Below are positions 6,769 through 16,148 of a DNA stretch of 64,000 nucleotides, one piece after another (the stretch's first letter is position 1; each line of letters starts with the position of its first letter). The notes beneath the pieces are model-generated. The model was not told the DNA's origin. It worked only from the letters and a program-made list of their open reading frames with translations, and ran no database searches. The stretch spans positions 2,294,001-2,358,000 of the forward strand of contig NZ_CP109487.1 in assembly GCF_036227605.1 (NCBI RefSeq), written 5' to 3'. Made by a program: the position numbers and the translations under genes. This DNA is from Streptomyces sp. NBC_01439. Lineage in GTDB: Bacteria; Actinomycetota; Actinomycetes; Streptomycetales; Streptomycetaceae.

Positions 6769-8274
6769 CTACCAGTCGGTGTCGGCACCGCGTTCGGTGT
6801 CCAGCGCCTCGCGGTCGAACAGCAGCGTCCCAAGAAAGAACAGCCCTCCCAGGACCAGCAGGCCGCCCACCACCACGACGGGGACCAGCGCCTCCCGCGG
6901 GGTCACGAGCACGAACAGCGCGAGCAGCGTCCAGACCAGCGCGCAGACCGCGACCGGCAGTTCGAGGCGTCCGAGGTCGAAGGCGCCCTCCCGGCGGCCC
7001 AGGCGGCGGCGTACGGCCAGGTAGAGCACGATCGTGGCCCCGTAGATGAGGGCAGGCAGGATCGTCGACGCCGTGATCAGCTCCAGCAGCGCCGCACCGG
7101 GCAGCGCCACCATCAGGACGAACCCGAGCGCGAGGATCAGCAGGGTCGCCGGGACCGGTGTCTGCGTACGGGGGTTCACCCGCCGCAGCAACCGGTGCCC
7201 GGGGAAGCGTGCGTCGCGCGACATCGCGTAGACGAGCCGCGAGCAGGAGACCATCACCACGATCCCGGCGCCGAAGAACGCGAACGAGATCGCGACCAGC
7301 AGCACCTTCTCGGCGGCCGGGCCCAGGTTCTCGCGCATGATCGCCGCGACCGGCGACCCGTCGGCGCTGATCCGCGGGACGTCCTCGATCGAGACGGTGA
7401 GCGCGATCAGGAAGAGCATGCCCAGGATTCCAGCGGCGACGACCGACCCCACGATCGCGCGCGGGACGCTGCGGTGGGGGTCCTTGGCCTCCTCGGCCAG
7501 GTTCGCGGCGGAGTCGAAGCCCACGAGGGTGGCGAGGCCCATGATCATCGCCAGCATCAGCCCGCCGCCGACCGCGAAGTAGTCGGGCGCGTGCGCGGCG
7601 ACCCCGCGCGAGGTGAGGTTGCCCGTCGAACCGTCACCCGTGACGGCCACGGCGACGAAGAGGGCGATCGCCACCACCACGACGAGCGCCACTTCCAGCC
7701 CCACCGCAGCCGAGTTGATCCAGCTGACCAGACGCGTCGAGGCGATGGCGACGACGGCCTGGACGATCAGCACCGCCAACGTGATCATGCGCGCGGTGTC
7801 CTCGTTCTCGGCGATGCCGACGAGGGGCATGAACGCCTGGCTCGCCAGCGCGTTGTCGATCGCCAGCACGGCGATCGCCAGGTAGCAGAAGGTCAGCCAG
7901 CCGAACCACCAGCCGATTCTCGTGTTGGCCAACCGGGAGGCCCACTGGTAGGAGGAGCCGCTGAGCGGAATGCGAGCCGCGAACTGGGCGACCACCAGCG
8001 CCACCAAGGTCTGCCCCACCGCGGCGATCAGCCAGAGCCAGATCCCCACCGGCCCCGCGGTTCGGAGCACTTCGTCGTAGGTCCCGAAGACGCCGACCGC
8101 CACCGAGATGAAGGCGAACGAGATCGCGAACACCTGGAAGGAGCCCAGCGTGCGCTTCAGCTCCTGCCGGTAGCCCCCGAGCTCGACGCCCGCACCGTCA
8201 CCGCCCCCACCGCTGCGGGCGCCGTCACGGCTGCCGCCCTGCTCACCCTGCCCGCCCGCCGAAACCCGCGCCAC
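6769..8274 (-). CDS. APC-superfamily amino acid permease
   Basis: A 501-residue inner-membrane transporter. About 12 hydrophobic spans follow a Gly/Ser-rich N-terminal tail of some 35 residues. Family features are FQVFAISFAFISVAVGVFGT (first span), PLSGSSYQWASRL, a central GFDSAANLAEEAKDPHRSVPRAI loop typical of the amino acid/choline/GABA permease branch, and SRDARFPGH. The substrate cannot be read from sequence. The true start may be the internal GTG at VELGGYRQELKRT, since the first ~30 residues are low complexity. It may share an mRNA with the hypothetical gene at 6237. Confidence 0.88.
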   Translation of the reverse strand: MARVSAGGQGEQGGSRDGARSGGGGDGAGVELGGYRQELKRTLGSFQVFAISFAFISVAVGVFGTYDEVLRTAGPVGIWLWLIAAVGQTLVALVVAQFAARIPLSGSSYQWASRLANTRIGWWFGWLTFCYLAIAVLAIDNALASQAFMPLVGIAENEDTARMITLAVLIVQAVVAIASTRLVSWINSAAVGLEVALVVVVAIALFVAVAVTGDGSTGNLTSRGVAAHAPDYFAVGGGLMLAMIMGLATLVGFDSAANLAEEAKDPHRSVPRAIVGSVVAAGILGMLFLIALTVSIEDVPRISADGSPVAAIMRENLGPAAEKVLLVAISFAFFGAGIVVMVSCSRLVYAMSRDARFPGHRLLRRVNPRTQTPVPATLLILALGFVLMVALPGAALLELITASTILPALIYGATIVLYLAVRRRLGRREGAFDLGRLELPVAVCALVWTLLALFVLVTPREALVPVVVVGGLLVLGGLFFLGTLLFDREALDTERGADTDW

Positions 8275-8434
8275 CCGGCCACCTCACTCTCCACCGGCCC
8301 TTCGCAGAGGCTGCGGGGCCCGCTCAGTGTCCTGCGCCGGGCCGCTCCACCCCGGCGGCTGGCGGGCGACGCTCGCGGCGGAGCCCCGAACGGACGCGCC
8401 TCACGGGGCCGGTGGGCGCTGGTTGAATGGCCAG

Positions 8435-9550
8435 ATGGATCTTCAAACCTTCCGGACGCTGCTGACGGACGAGGGCCAGAGCCTGTTGGCGGCCCTGCAA
8501 GAGGCCGGCCCGGAGGGTGGGCCGGAGTCCGCGGCGACGGCCGCCGTGCGACAGGGCCGGCCCGCCGCGTTGGTGGCGGCGGCCGAGGAGCAGGTGCGGT
8601 TGCGCGGGCTGGCCGCCGCGAAGTTCGGGGAGTTCGCCCCGCAGATGTACTTCACCCCCGACCTCGTCGAGCTCTCCTCCCACCTGACCGTGTCCGACTA
8701 CAAGCTGCACCGCGTCCTGGACGAGGTGGGCGTGGTGCTGATCGAGGCGATATGCCTGGGCAGCAGCGCCGACGCCCTCGTGCTCAGCTGGTCGCACCAC
8801 ACGACGGCCTTCGACGCCGATCCGCTGACCGTGGAGATCGCCGCGGCCAACGCGCCGGTGGTGAACGACGGGATGTTCTTCCCCCAGTGCGAGGACGCCA
8901 CCCGGTTCGGCAGCCAGGGCGAGGCCGTCTTCATCGACCTGGTGCGGCGTCCCGGGCCGGACGGGCGCCATGACCCCGAGTCGTACGATCTGCCGCTCTC
9001 CTGGGCGCTGGAGCGGGTACGCGAGACCGGCCTCGGTTGGATCCGGCTCGTGCCCGACCTCCCGCGCGGGGCCCTGCCGGGCCTCGGCCGGGCCGCCGAG
9101 GCCGAGTGGATCTCCTACGCCGGGGCCGTCCAGGAGCTGGTCCTGTGGTTCGGCCTGCACCACGAGCCCGCACCAGTCACCGTGCGCAAGGCCACCGTGC
9201 TGCCCGCCGGTGCCTCGCTCACCGCGCGCGGTCTGCCCGAGCCGTCCGTGCGGCCCCCGGGCCGCTACGTGTACGTGCCGGACCCTGCGGTGATCGGCGC
9301 GGGCCTGGTGGCCGAGGTCGCCGAGGACGTCACCGGCGGGCCCCTCGACGGCGGCGGCGCCCTCCTCACTTCCGACGAGCTGCGGCACACGCCGTTCGCC
9401 ACGGCGTACGAGGTCGTCGAGGTGCCGGAGCACGCGCGGGAACCGGCGGGGTCGGTGAAGTTCGTCGTCGCCGGGGCGGACGGCCCCGTGACGCTGAGGG
9501 CCGTTCCCGTCCCCGCGCCCGTACCCGCCCGGTCTCGGGAGGCGCCCTGA
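8435..9550 (+). CDS. THUMP-like methyltransferase homologue with degenerate SAM site
   Basis: A 371-residue protein whose flanks match an actinobacterial SAM-dependent methyltransferase family with a THUMP-like C-terminal domain: LLTDEGQSLLAAL at the start, RLRGLAAAKFGEFAPQMYFTP, AFDADPLTVEIAAANAP, AEWISYAGAVQELVLWFG and RKATVLPAGASL. In active relatives the SAM loop reads roughly DLGCGxGGD, but here the matching place is EAICLGSSAD, and the DPARR-type motif is DLVRRPG. This looks like a paralogue that has lost methyl-transfer chemistry. The start ATG at 8435 is where homology begins. The comparison is from memory of the family. Confidence 0.6.
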   Translation: MDLQTFRTLLTDEGQSLLAALQEAGPEGGPESAATAAVRQGRPAALVAAAEEQVRLRGLAAAKFGEFAPQMYFTPDLVELSSHLTVSDYKLHRVLDEVGVVLIEAICLGSSADALVLSWSHHTTAFDADPLTVEIAAANAPVVNDGMFFPQCEDATRFGSQGEAVFIDLVRRPGPDGRHDPESYDLPLSWALERVRETGLGWIRLVPDLPRGALPGLGRAAEAEWISYAGAVQELVLWFGLHHEPAPVTVRKATVLPAGASLTARGLPEPSVRPPGRYVYVPDPAVIGAGLVAEVAEDVTGGPLDGGGALLTSDELRHTPFATAYEVVEVPEHAREPAGSVKFVVAGADGPVTLRAVPVPAPVPARSREAP

Positions 9551-9588
9551 GGGACCCGCGCCCCGTTCCCCGTAGGGGTGAAGCGAAC

Positions 9589-9622
9589 GGCCCCCGCCCC
9601 TCCGGAAGGAGGGACGGGGGCC
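9589..9622. terminator. Convergent terminator hairpin between the methyltransferase homologue and gcl
   Basis: A 15-bp stem with one mismatch: GGCCCCCGCCCCTCC (9589-9603) against GGAGGGACGGGGGCC (9608-9622), with a GGAA tetraloop. It lies 22 bases beyond the gcl stop and 38 beyond the rightward gene's stop, so it can serve both. Confidence 0.8.
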
Positions 9623-9644
9623 GTCGTCGTGCTGCTGGCTCGGA

Positions 9645-11432
<1,788 letters not shown>

Positions 11433-11464
11433 CGGGTTCTCCTGCGGGTCTGACGGTCAGGCTT

Positions 11465-11479
11465 TTCCGTAATCCGGAA
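11465..11479. promoter_or_regulatory. TTCCG-N5-CGGAA operator upstream of gcl
   Basis: TTCCGTAATCCGGAA, 33 bases before the gcl start, is the third site of the set with 2311-2325 and 4298-4312. A second degenerate copy (on the minus strand TTCCG-TATAG-CAAAA) lies at 11484-11498, flanked by the inverted repeat TTTGTT/AACAAA, suggesting two adjacent dimers. Confidence 0.65.
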
Positions 11480-11699
11480 GTTTTGTTTTGCTATACGGAA
11501 CAAACTAAGTGGCGACTCCAGCGACGTCAAGGCGGTGGGGGACCTCGGAAACCACCAAAAGCCGCATCTCGGTCGGCGACTTGTACAAATCACCGATGCG
11601 CCGGCGGGAATCCCCCGGAAAAGGCGTGCGGCCTCCCCCCGGCGGTCGCCGGTGGTGGAGCATGGACCTACGCACAGCGACGGAGGGGGTCCAGGTCTC

Positions 11700-12509
11700 A
11701 TGGCGGAAGCGGTACCGGTGCGCTGCCCGGCGTGCCTGCGCGAGAACGGCTACACCGCCCCGGTCTTCCCCTGTGCCTGCGGAAGTCCGGTCCATCCCCC
11801 GCTGGACCTGGCGGCGCCGCCGGTCCCGCTGACCCATCGGACCTGGTCGGACACCTGGGTGACGGTGCGCTGCACGACGTGCGGACGGGAGAGCGAGTGG
11901 CCGCATCCCGAACTGGGCTGCGGCTCGTGCGGGACGGTGGTGCTCATCGCGGTCCACCCGCTGGAGGCGGCGGGGACCCCGGCGGATCCGGCGGGGTCGC
12001 CTCCGGAGGCCGCCCGACCGGATCCCGGCGGACCAGCGGGCGGGCCCGCGGGCGGAGGCACGGGCGGAGGCACGGGCCGGCGCCCGGCGCACATCCCGTC
12101 GCCGCCGAGCGCGCCGGTGCCGCGGCCCGCGTTCCGGCCGGTGACCATCCGTACGGCCCGCGACGCGGTGGCCACGGCCGCGCTGTACCTGCGCTGGCTC
12201 GGATTCCGGGACGTACGGCAGCCCGACGGGCGCCCGATCCCGGCGGCGACCGTGGACCTGCGGGCTCCGGGCCTGGTCGCCCAGGTGGACCCGACCACGG
12301 CGCCGGCCGGGCTGCGGGCGGTGGAGTGCGTCTGGCTGAACGGACTCACGGCCTCCGCGACCAGCGTCTACTTCGCACTCGCGGGATACACGGCGGAGGC
12401 CCGGGCCCGCGCGGACGATCTCGGCATACCACTTTTCGTCATGGACCTGACCGGCATGCCACAACCGGTCAACGACCCGGCGGACGCGCTGGTCGGCCCG
12501 GACGCGTAG
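11700..12509 (+). CDS. Zinc-ribbon protein with restriction-endonuclease-like C-terminal domain
   Basis: A 269-residue protein. The N terminus has two zinc ribbons: CPAC...CACG (residues 9-28) and CTTCG...CGSCG (about 60-81). A Pro/Gly-rich linker (about 95-140) leads to a C-terminal domain with ATAALYLRWLGFRDV, VDLRAPGLVAQVD and AVECVWLNGL. The order helix, short strands with Asp and a Gln/Val-Glu strand resembles Mrr-like PD-(D/E)XK folds, but a clear catalytic Lys is lacking, so it may bind rather than cut. The start at 11700 is chosen because the Cys-rich homology begins there; the longer frame upstream looks random. Role unknown. Confidence 0.7.
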   Translation: MAEAVPVRCPACLRENGYTAPVFPCACGSPVHPPLDLAAPPVPLTHRTWSDTWVTVRCTTCGRESEWPHPELGCGSCGTVVLIAVHPLEAAGTPADPAGSPPEAARPDPGGPAGGPAGGGTGGGTGRRPAHIPSPPSAPVPRPAFRPVTIRTARDAVATAALYLRWLGFRDVRQPDGRPIPAATVDLRAPGLVAQVDPTTAPAGLRAVECVWLNGLTASATSVYFALAGYTAEARARADDLGIPLFVMDLTGMPQPVNDPADALVGPDA

Positions 12510-12597
12510 GCCCTCCGGGAACGGGTGTCCCCGGCAGGATCGAGGAGCTACCCCCTAAGCTCGTGGGCATTGCCTACTTCCTGCCCAGGAGAGCCCG

Positions 12598-13086
12598 ATG
12601 AGCCTGTACGACATCCCGCTGACCACGCTGTCCGACGAGCCCACCAGCCTCGCCGCCCACAAGGGCAAGGCGATCCTCCTGGTGAACACCGCCTCCCAGT
12701 GCGGGCTCACCCCCCAGTACTCGGGACTGGCCCGCCTGCAGTTCGCGTACGAGGAGAAGGGCTTCACGGTCATCGGCGTGCCCTGCAACCAGTTCGGCGA
12801 GCAGGAGCCCGGCAACGCCGAGGACATCCAGACCTTCTGCTCGGCCGGCTTCGGCGTCACCTTCCCGATCCTGGAGAAGTCCGAGGTCAACGGCGAGAAC
12901 CGGCACCCCCTCTACGCGGAGCTGGTGAAGACCCCGGACGCGGACGGCGAGGCCGGGGACATCCAGTGGAACTTCGAGAAGTTCCTGATCTCCCCCGCCG
13001 GCGAGGTCGTGGCGCGTTTCCGCCCGCGCACCGAGCCGGAGGCCCCCGAGGTCATCGCCGCGATCGAGGCGCACCTGCCGGCGTAG
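12598..13086 (+). CDS. Glutathione/thiol peroxidase family protein (Cys type)
   Basis: Reduces H2O2 and organic peroxides using a thiol donor, probably thioredoxin or mycothiol since Streptomyces lacks glutathione. The 162-residue protein has NTASQCGLTPQY (peroxidatic Cys35 in place of selenocysteine), PCNQFGEQEPG with the conserved Gln, and IQWNFEKFL with Trp and Asn of the catalytic tetrad. CAGGAGAG precedes the ATG. The ISL3 unit begins 47 bases after its stop. Confidence 0.93.
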   Translation: MSLYDIPLTTLSDEPTSLAAHKGKAILLVNTASQCGLTPQYSGLARLQFAYEEKGFTVIGVPCNQFGEQEPGNAEDIQTFCSAGFGVTFPILEKSEVNGENRHPLYAELVKTPDADGEAGDIQWNFEKFLISPAGEVVARFRPRTEPEAPEVIAAIEAHLPA

Positions 13087-13133
13087 TACGCGCGTGGGTA
13101 CCCGGGTAGTACCCACGTAGTACCCGGGTTTTG

Positions 13134-13174
13134 GGTTCTGGCACAGACCTTGGGGAGCGGTCGCGGAGGGTGAC
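13134..13174 (+). repeat. Left terminal inverted repeat of the ISL3 unit
   Basis: Begins GGTTCTGGCACAGACC and pairs with 15996-16036 read on the other strand. Similarity continues weakly inward (GTTCGATT). It lies far from the transposase, beyond the HAD gene, which makes the unit longer than a simple insertion sequence. Confidence 0.75.
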
Positions 13175-13204
13175 GGTGGCGTTCGATTTATTAGGGATGA
13201 TCAC

Positions 13205-13360
13205 GAACCCCGCCAGCCCGATTGGTTGGACACCTTCACCGGTCCCCGTCTCTGCGCGGCCATCATCGGCCGCCTCGCCTTCAACGGAACCGTCATCGAA
13301 GCGGGCACCGACGCCTGCCGCCTCGACAGCACCCGCGCCCGAGCCGAACACGCAGGGGCG
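13205..13360 (+). pseudogene. IstB (IS21 helper ATPase) C-terminal fragment
   Basis: The frame through 13217-13354 reads PDWLDTFTGPRLCAAIIGRL and then AFNGTVIEAGTDACRLDSTR. This matches the last ~45 residues of IstB-type ATPases of IS21 elements (a DPRLxxAIxDRLxxNG-type helix-strand end). No ATPase core or IstA is present. It is a remnant of an older IS21 insertion, cut at its left side by the ISL3 end. Confidence 0.6.
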
Positions 13361-13415
13361 CTGATCAACTGCTTCAACGCCTGGCCGGCACCGCTGAAGA
13401 CCGGCCAGGCCGACG

Positions 13416-14054
13416 TCATCCGAGCGGGACCCGTTCTGGGGTCAAGGGCCCGGCATTCAGATGAGCTGCGATGCGCGTGACGGTCCGGGCGTTGTCCTCG
13501 AACAGATGCGCCTGCATGCCCGCCGCCTGGGCGGCCGCAACGTTGATTGCGACATCATCGATGAACAGGCAGTTTTCCGGCCGCACGTCCAAGCTGGCGC
13601 ATGCTGCCTCGAAGGCCCGCAGGTCGGGCTTCTCAACACCGATCTCGTGCGAGTAGACGATCTGCTCCACCAGTTCGTCGAAGTGGTACAGCGTCGTCTC
13701 CCGCTCCCGGGCGCCGACGAAGCTGTTGCTCAGGATGCCCAGCCTGCACCTTCCGCGCAGCCCTCGCACATAGTCGATCAGCTCCTCGTTCGGCGTCCCT
13801 AGATACTCCGCCCACAGATCAGCCATGAAGGCTTCAACCTGAGGGGCGTCGAGACCCAAACGGGCCGCCACCTGCTCGTGCACCTCTCGCTCGCTGATGC
13901 TCCCAACGCTCCCAGCCCGCCACACGTCGTGCATCCGTTCATGGACAGTGCCCAGAGGCAGCTTCAGCTGCTCTTCCCACCGTTGCACCCATCCCGTTTC
14001 CGGCGTGATCTCCAGCACGCCGCCGATGTCGAGAATGACGCAGGTCGCGGTCAC
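13416..14054 (-). CDS. HAD-superfamily hydrolase, passenger of the ISL3 unit
   Basis: A 212-residue haloacid-dehalogenase-like hydrolase: motif I VILDIGGVLE (nucleophile Asp9, with Gly in place of the second Asp), motif II LGILSNS, motif III Lys in EIGVEKPD, motif IV CLFIDDVAINVAAA. An alpha-helical cap (residues 20-85) follows motif I, as in the epoxide-hydrolase/dehalogenase-like branch. The substrate is unknown. It lies between the outer left repeat and the inner repeat of the ISL3 unit, so it seems to be cargo. Its extreme C terminus runs into IstB remnant sequence, which suggests the last few residues are not original. Confidence 0.82.
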   Translation of the reverse strand: MTATCVILDIGGVLEITPETGWVQRWEEQLKLPLGTVHERMHDVWRAGSVGSISEREVHEQVAARLGLDAPQVEAFMADLWAEYLGTPNEELIDYVRGLRGRCRLGILSNSFVGARERETTLYHFDELVEQIVYSHEIGVEKPDLRAFEAACASLDVRPENCLFIDDVAINVAAAQAAGMQAHLFEDNARTVTRIAAHLNAGPLTPERVPLG

Positions 14055-14234
14055 GCAAACTCCCCCTCTTCGTCCTGGTCTGACCAGCGAGCGCAGACCG
14101 CCCGCTCATGTGATCGACTCAGACACTGTCGTCTCTCCCTCTGGGGCGAGGTCAAGCGATCTTCGGAGCTGTGACAGTCCTGTCGCAAGCCGCCGACCCG
14201 ACTCGCCTGAATGAGCAGGTGCCTTCAAAAGCTT

Positions 14235-14273
14235 GGTCTGTCACAGGGCTTGGAGAGCCGTCCCTGAGCGTCA
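14235..14273 (+). repeat. Internal ISL3-type end
   Basis: GGTCTGTCACAGGGCTTGG and the bases after it align with the outer repeats (with one gap and several mismatches), oriented like the left end. It overlaps the transposase stop codon at 14271-14273. It may be the true left end of a simple ISL3 copy or a relic of an earlier one. Confidence 0.55.
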
Positions 14274-15861
14274 CTGGAGCAGGATCATCTTGCGGAGTAG
14301 TTCGAAGCCGGCTCGGCCATAGAGCTGCCTTTTGATCTTCTTGATGCGGTTCACGGCGCCCTCGATGCTGCCCGAGCTCCAGTCCAGGGTGAGCCCGGCT
14401 ATCACAGCGTCGAGATCCCGGAGCAGGTGAAGCGCGAAGCCAGTGAGGCCGGGCAGCTGGCTGGCGTCGACTGCGTCGATCCAGGCAAGGAGCGTGGAGC
14501 CGAGGCGGCGGGTTCATCTCGCCGAAGTCGCGGACATGTCCGGCGGCCTTGTCCAGTTCGGGGCAGCGGGCCAGGACATCCTTCAGACCGGCGTGGTCTT
14601 CGTCGGTCAGGGTCGTGGGGTGACGGGTGAGCCAGCCGGTCACCTGTCGCACCGTCGGTGTCCGCGGCGGTGCGGCGGACGGAGCCCCGCGCAATGTGGC
14701 GATGTGCGCGCGGACCATGCCGTAGGTGACGGGAGCTTGCTCGGCCACCAGCTCGCCGTGCAGTCGGGTGACGCTGGTGCATCCCTCGGCGAATCGCCGC
14801 TCCAGGTAGGGCTTGTAGGGGTCCAGTCTGCTGGGCCGGGCCCGGTTCTCGCGAATGGTGTCCTGCCAACGTGCGGCATTCGCGTACCGGAGCACGGTGT
14901 TGAGGCCCCAGCCCAGGTGCCGGGCGATCGCCCGGCGTGAGTGACCTTGGGCAAGGAGCTCGTGGACCAGGGCGTGCGCGGCCTTCTTGCGCTCAGCCCG
15001 CCGGCCGACGGGCGCCTGGTCGTCCTGCGGTCGGCCGGAAGTCAGTCCGGTGGCCTCCGGCAACATGCCGCTGGGCAACGGGTCGCGCAGGCAGTCGCGA
15101 TGGGCAGCGACACAGGTCTCCACGGCTCGGCCGAGGCCCTGCCACAGATGGAACCGGTCTGCAACCTGCAGAGCGTCGGGGGCACCGCGGCGGGCACCCT
15201 CAGCGTAGGCGCCCGCCCGGTCCCGGCAGATGATCTCAACGCCTGGGTGACGGATCAGCCACGCGGCCAGCGGCCCGGCCTCGCGCGTCGGGAGCACGTC
15301 GACCACACGATGGTCTTCGACGCTGGTCAAGACGGTGGAGTAGGTCTGGCCGCGACGGATCGCGAAGTCGTCCACGCCCAGCACACGTGGCGTGCTGAAC
15401 CGTGGATCGGGCAATGCCCTGACCCTGCGTAACAAGGTCATTCTTCCCGCGCCGAAGCCCAACTGGGCAGCCAGCCGTGCGCCGGCCCGCCCGGCCAGCG
15501 CGAGCCCTACTCGCTCCAGGGCGCGGTTGAGCCTTTTGGTGGACCGTGCATGTGGGGCGGCCAGCCCGGAGAACGGCTCGGCGAACGTCCGGCGCGGGCA
15601 GTCCGCCGCTCCGCAGATGAAGCGCCGAACCGTCAGCCGGATCACGAAGCCCTGTTCAGCGAGCGGAAGGTCCTTCAGCCTGCGCTGGTAACGGTCGTGG
15701 ACTCGGTCCGAGAAGCGGCCGCAGTCCGGACATGCAGCCCCGGCGGCGCGGCCTCTCGCCACCACCTCGACCGTGCCGAACGCGGTCGTAACCGCCTCGA
15801 CATCCACATCGTCGATCCCCTCGAACACCATCGAGTCCCAGAACGGTGCATCGGTCAGCAT
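14271..15861 (-). pseudogene. ISL3-family transposase, frameshifted
   Basis: Frame from MLTDAPFWDSMVFEGIDDV (ATG at 15861) shows the ISL3 layout: zinc finger CPDC...CGAADC (about residues 38-85), VLGVDDFAIRRGQTY with the first DDE Asp, IICRDRAGAYAEGAR with the second, VADRFHLWQGL, and an inserted HTH region. Near 14505-14515 one base too many shifts the frame: after VRDFGEM the expected end RRLGSTLLAWIDAVDASQLP and the final GSIEGAVNRIKKIKRQLYGR (with the DDE Glu) lie in another frame and stop at 14271. As read, the protein loses its catalytic Glu. A sequencing error cannot be excluded. Confidence 0.8.
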
Positions 15862-15995
15862 GACCAGCACCATCACGCCCACAACCGACCGCAGCAGCGA
15901 CAGGCAGACACCTGATGGAGCGTCATCTCTCATCGTCGGAAGACAAGGCGTACGCGGTCTCACGCGAACCCGTCTCCTCGCAATCGAACAACGGG

Positions 15996-16036
15996 GTAAC
16001 GCTCCGCGACGACTCCCCAAGATCTGTGCCAGAACC
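15996..16036 (-). repeat. Right terminal inverted repeat of the ISL3 unit
   Basis: On the minus strand it begins GGTTCTGGCACAGATC and agrees with the left repeat at 13134 at 36 of 41 positions. The transposase start lies about 135 bases inward. The bases just outside, GCGTTTTG, are the second copy of the target duplication. Confidence 0.75.
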
Positions 16037-16074
16037 GCGTTTTGAGCGCACAGGGGCCCCCGGACACTCCGTAG

Positions 16075-16126
16075 GGGCTGCTGCGCGGCTCCCCGGCGCG
16101 CTGCGCTGCGGCGCGCGCAGCAGCCC
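16075..16126 (-). terminator. Hairpin downstream of the acyl-CoA synthetase gene
   Basis: GGGCTGCTGCGCG (16075-16087) pairs perfectly over 13 bases with CGCGCAGCAGCCC (16114-16126). The 26-base loop is itself GC-rich and can fold. It lies 23 bases past the stop of the leftward gene. Confidence 0.65.
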
Positions 16127-16148
16127 GTACGCCCCGGACGCCCTGCGC

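Larger units (their letters stand above)
13126..16044. mobile_element. ISL3-type mobile unit with passenger genes and 8-bp target duplication
   Basis: Bounded by 41-bp inverted repeats (13134-13174 and 15996-16036) that agree at 36 of 41 bases. Immediately outside are the direct repeats GGGTTTTG (13126-13133) and GCGTTTTG (16037-16044), 7 of 8 identical, the 8-bp duplication length usual for ISL3. Inside lie an IstB fragment, a HAD hydrolase, a third less similar end (14235-14273) and a frameshifted ISL3 transposase. The flanking genes are ordinary chromosomal ones. Confidence 0.7.

Noticed and set aside
12598..13086. Selenocysteine in the peroxidase
   Set aside because: The active-site codon is TGC (Cys35), not TGA.
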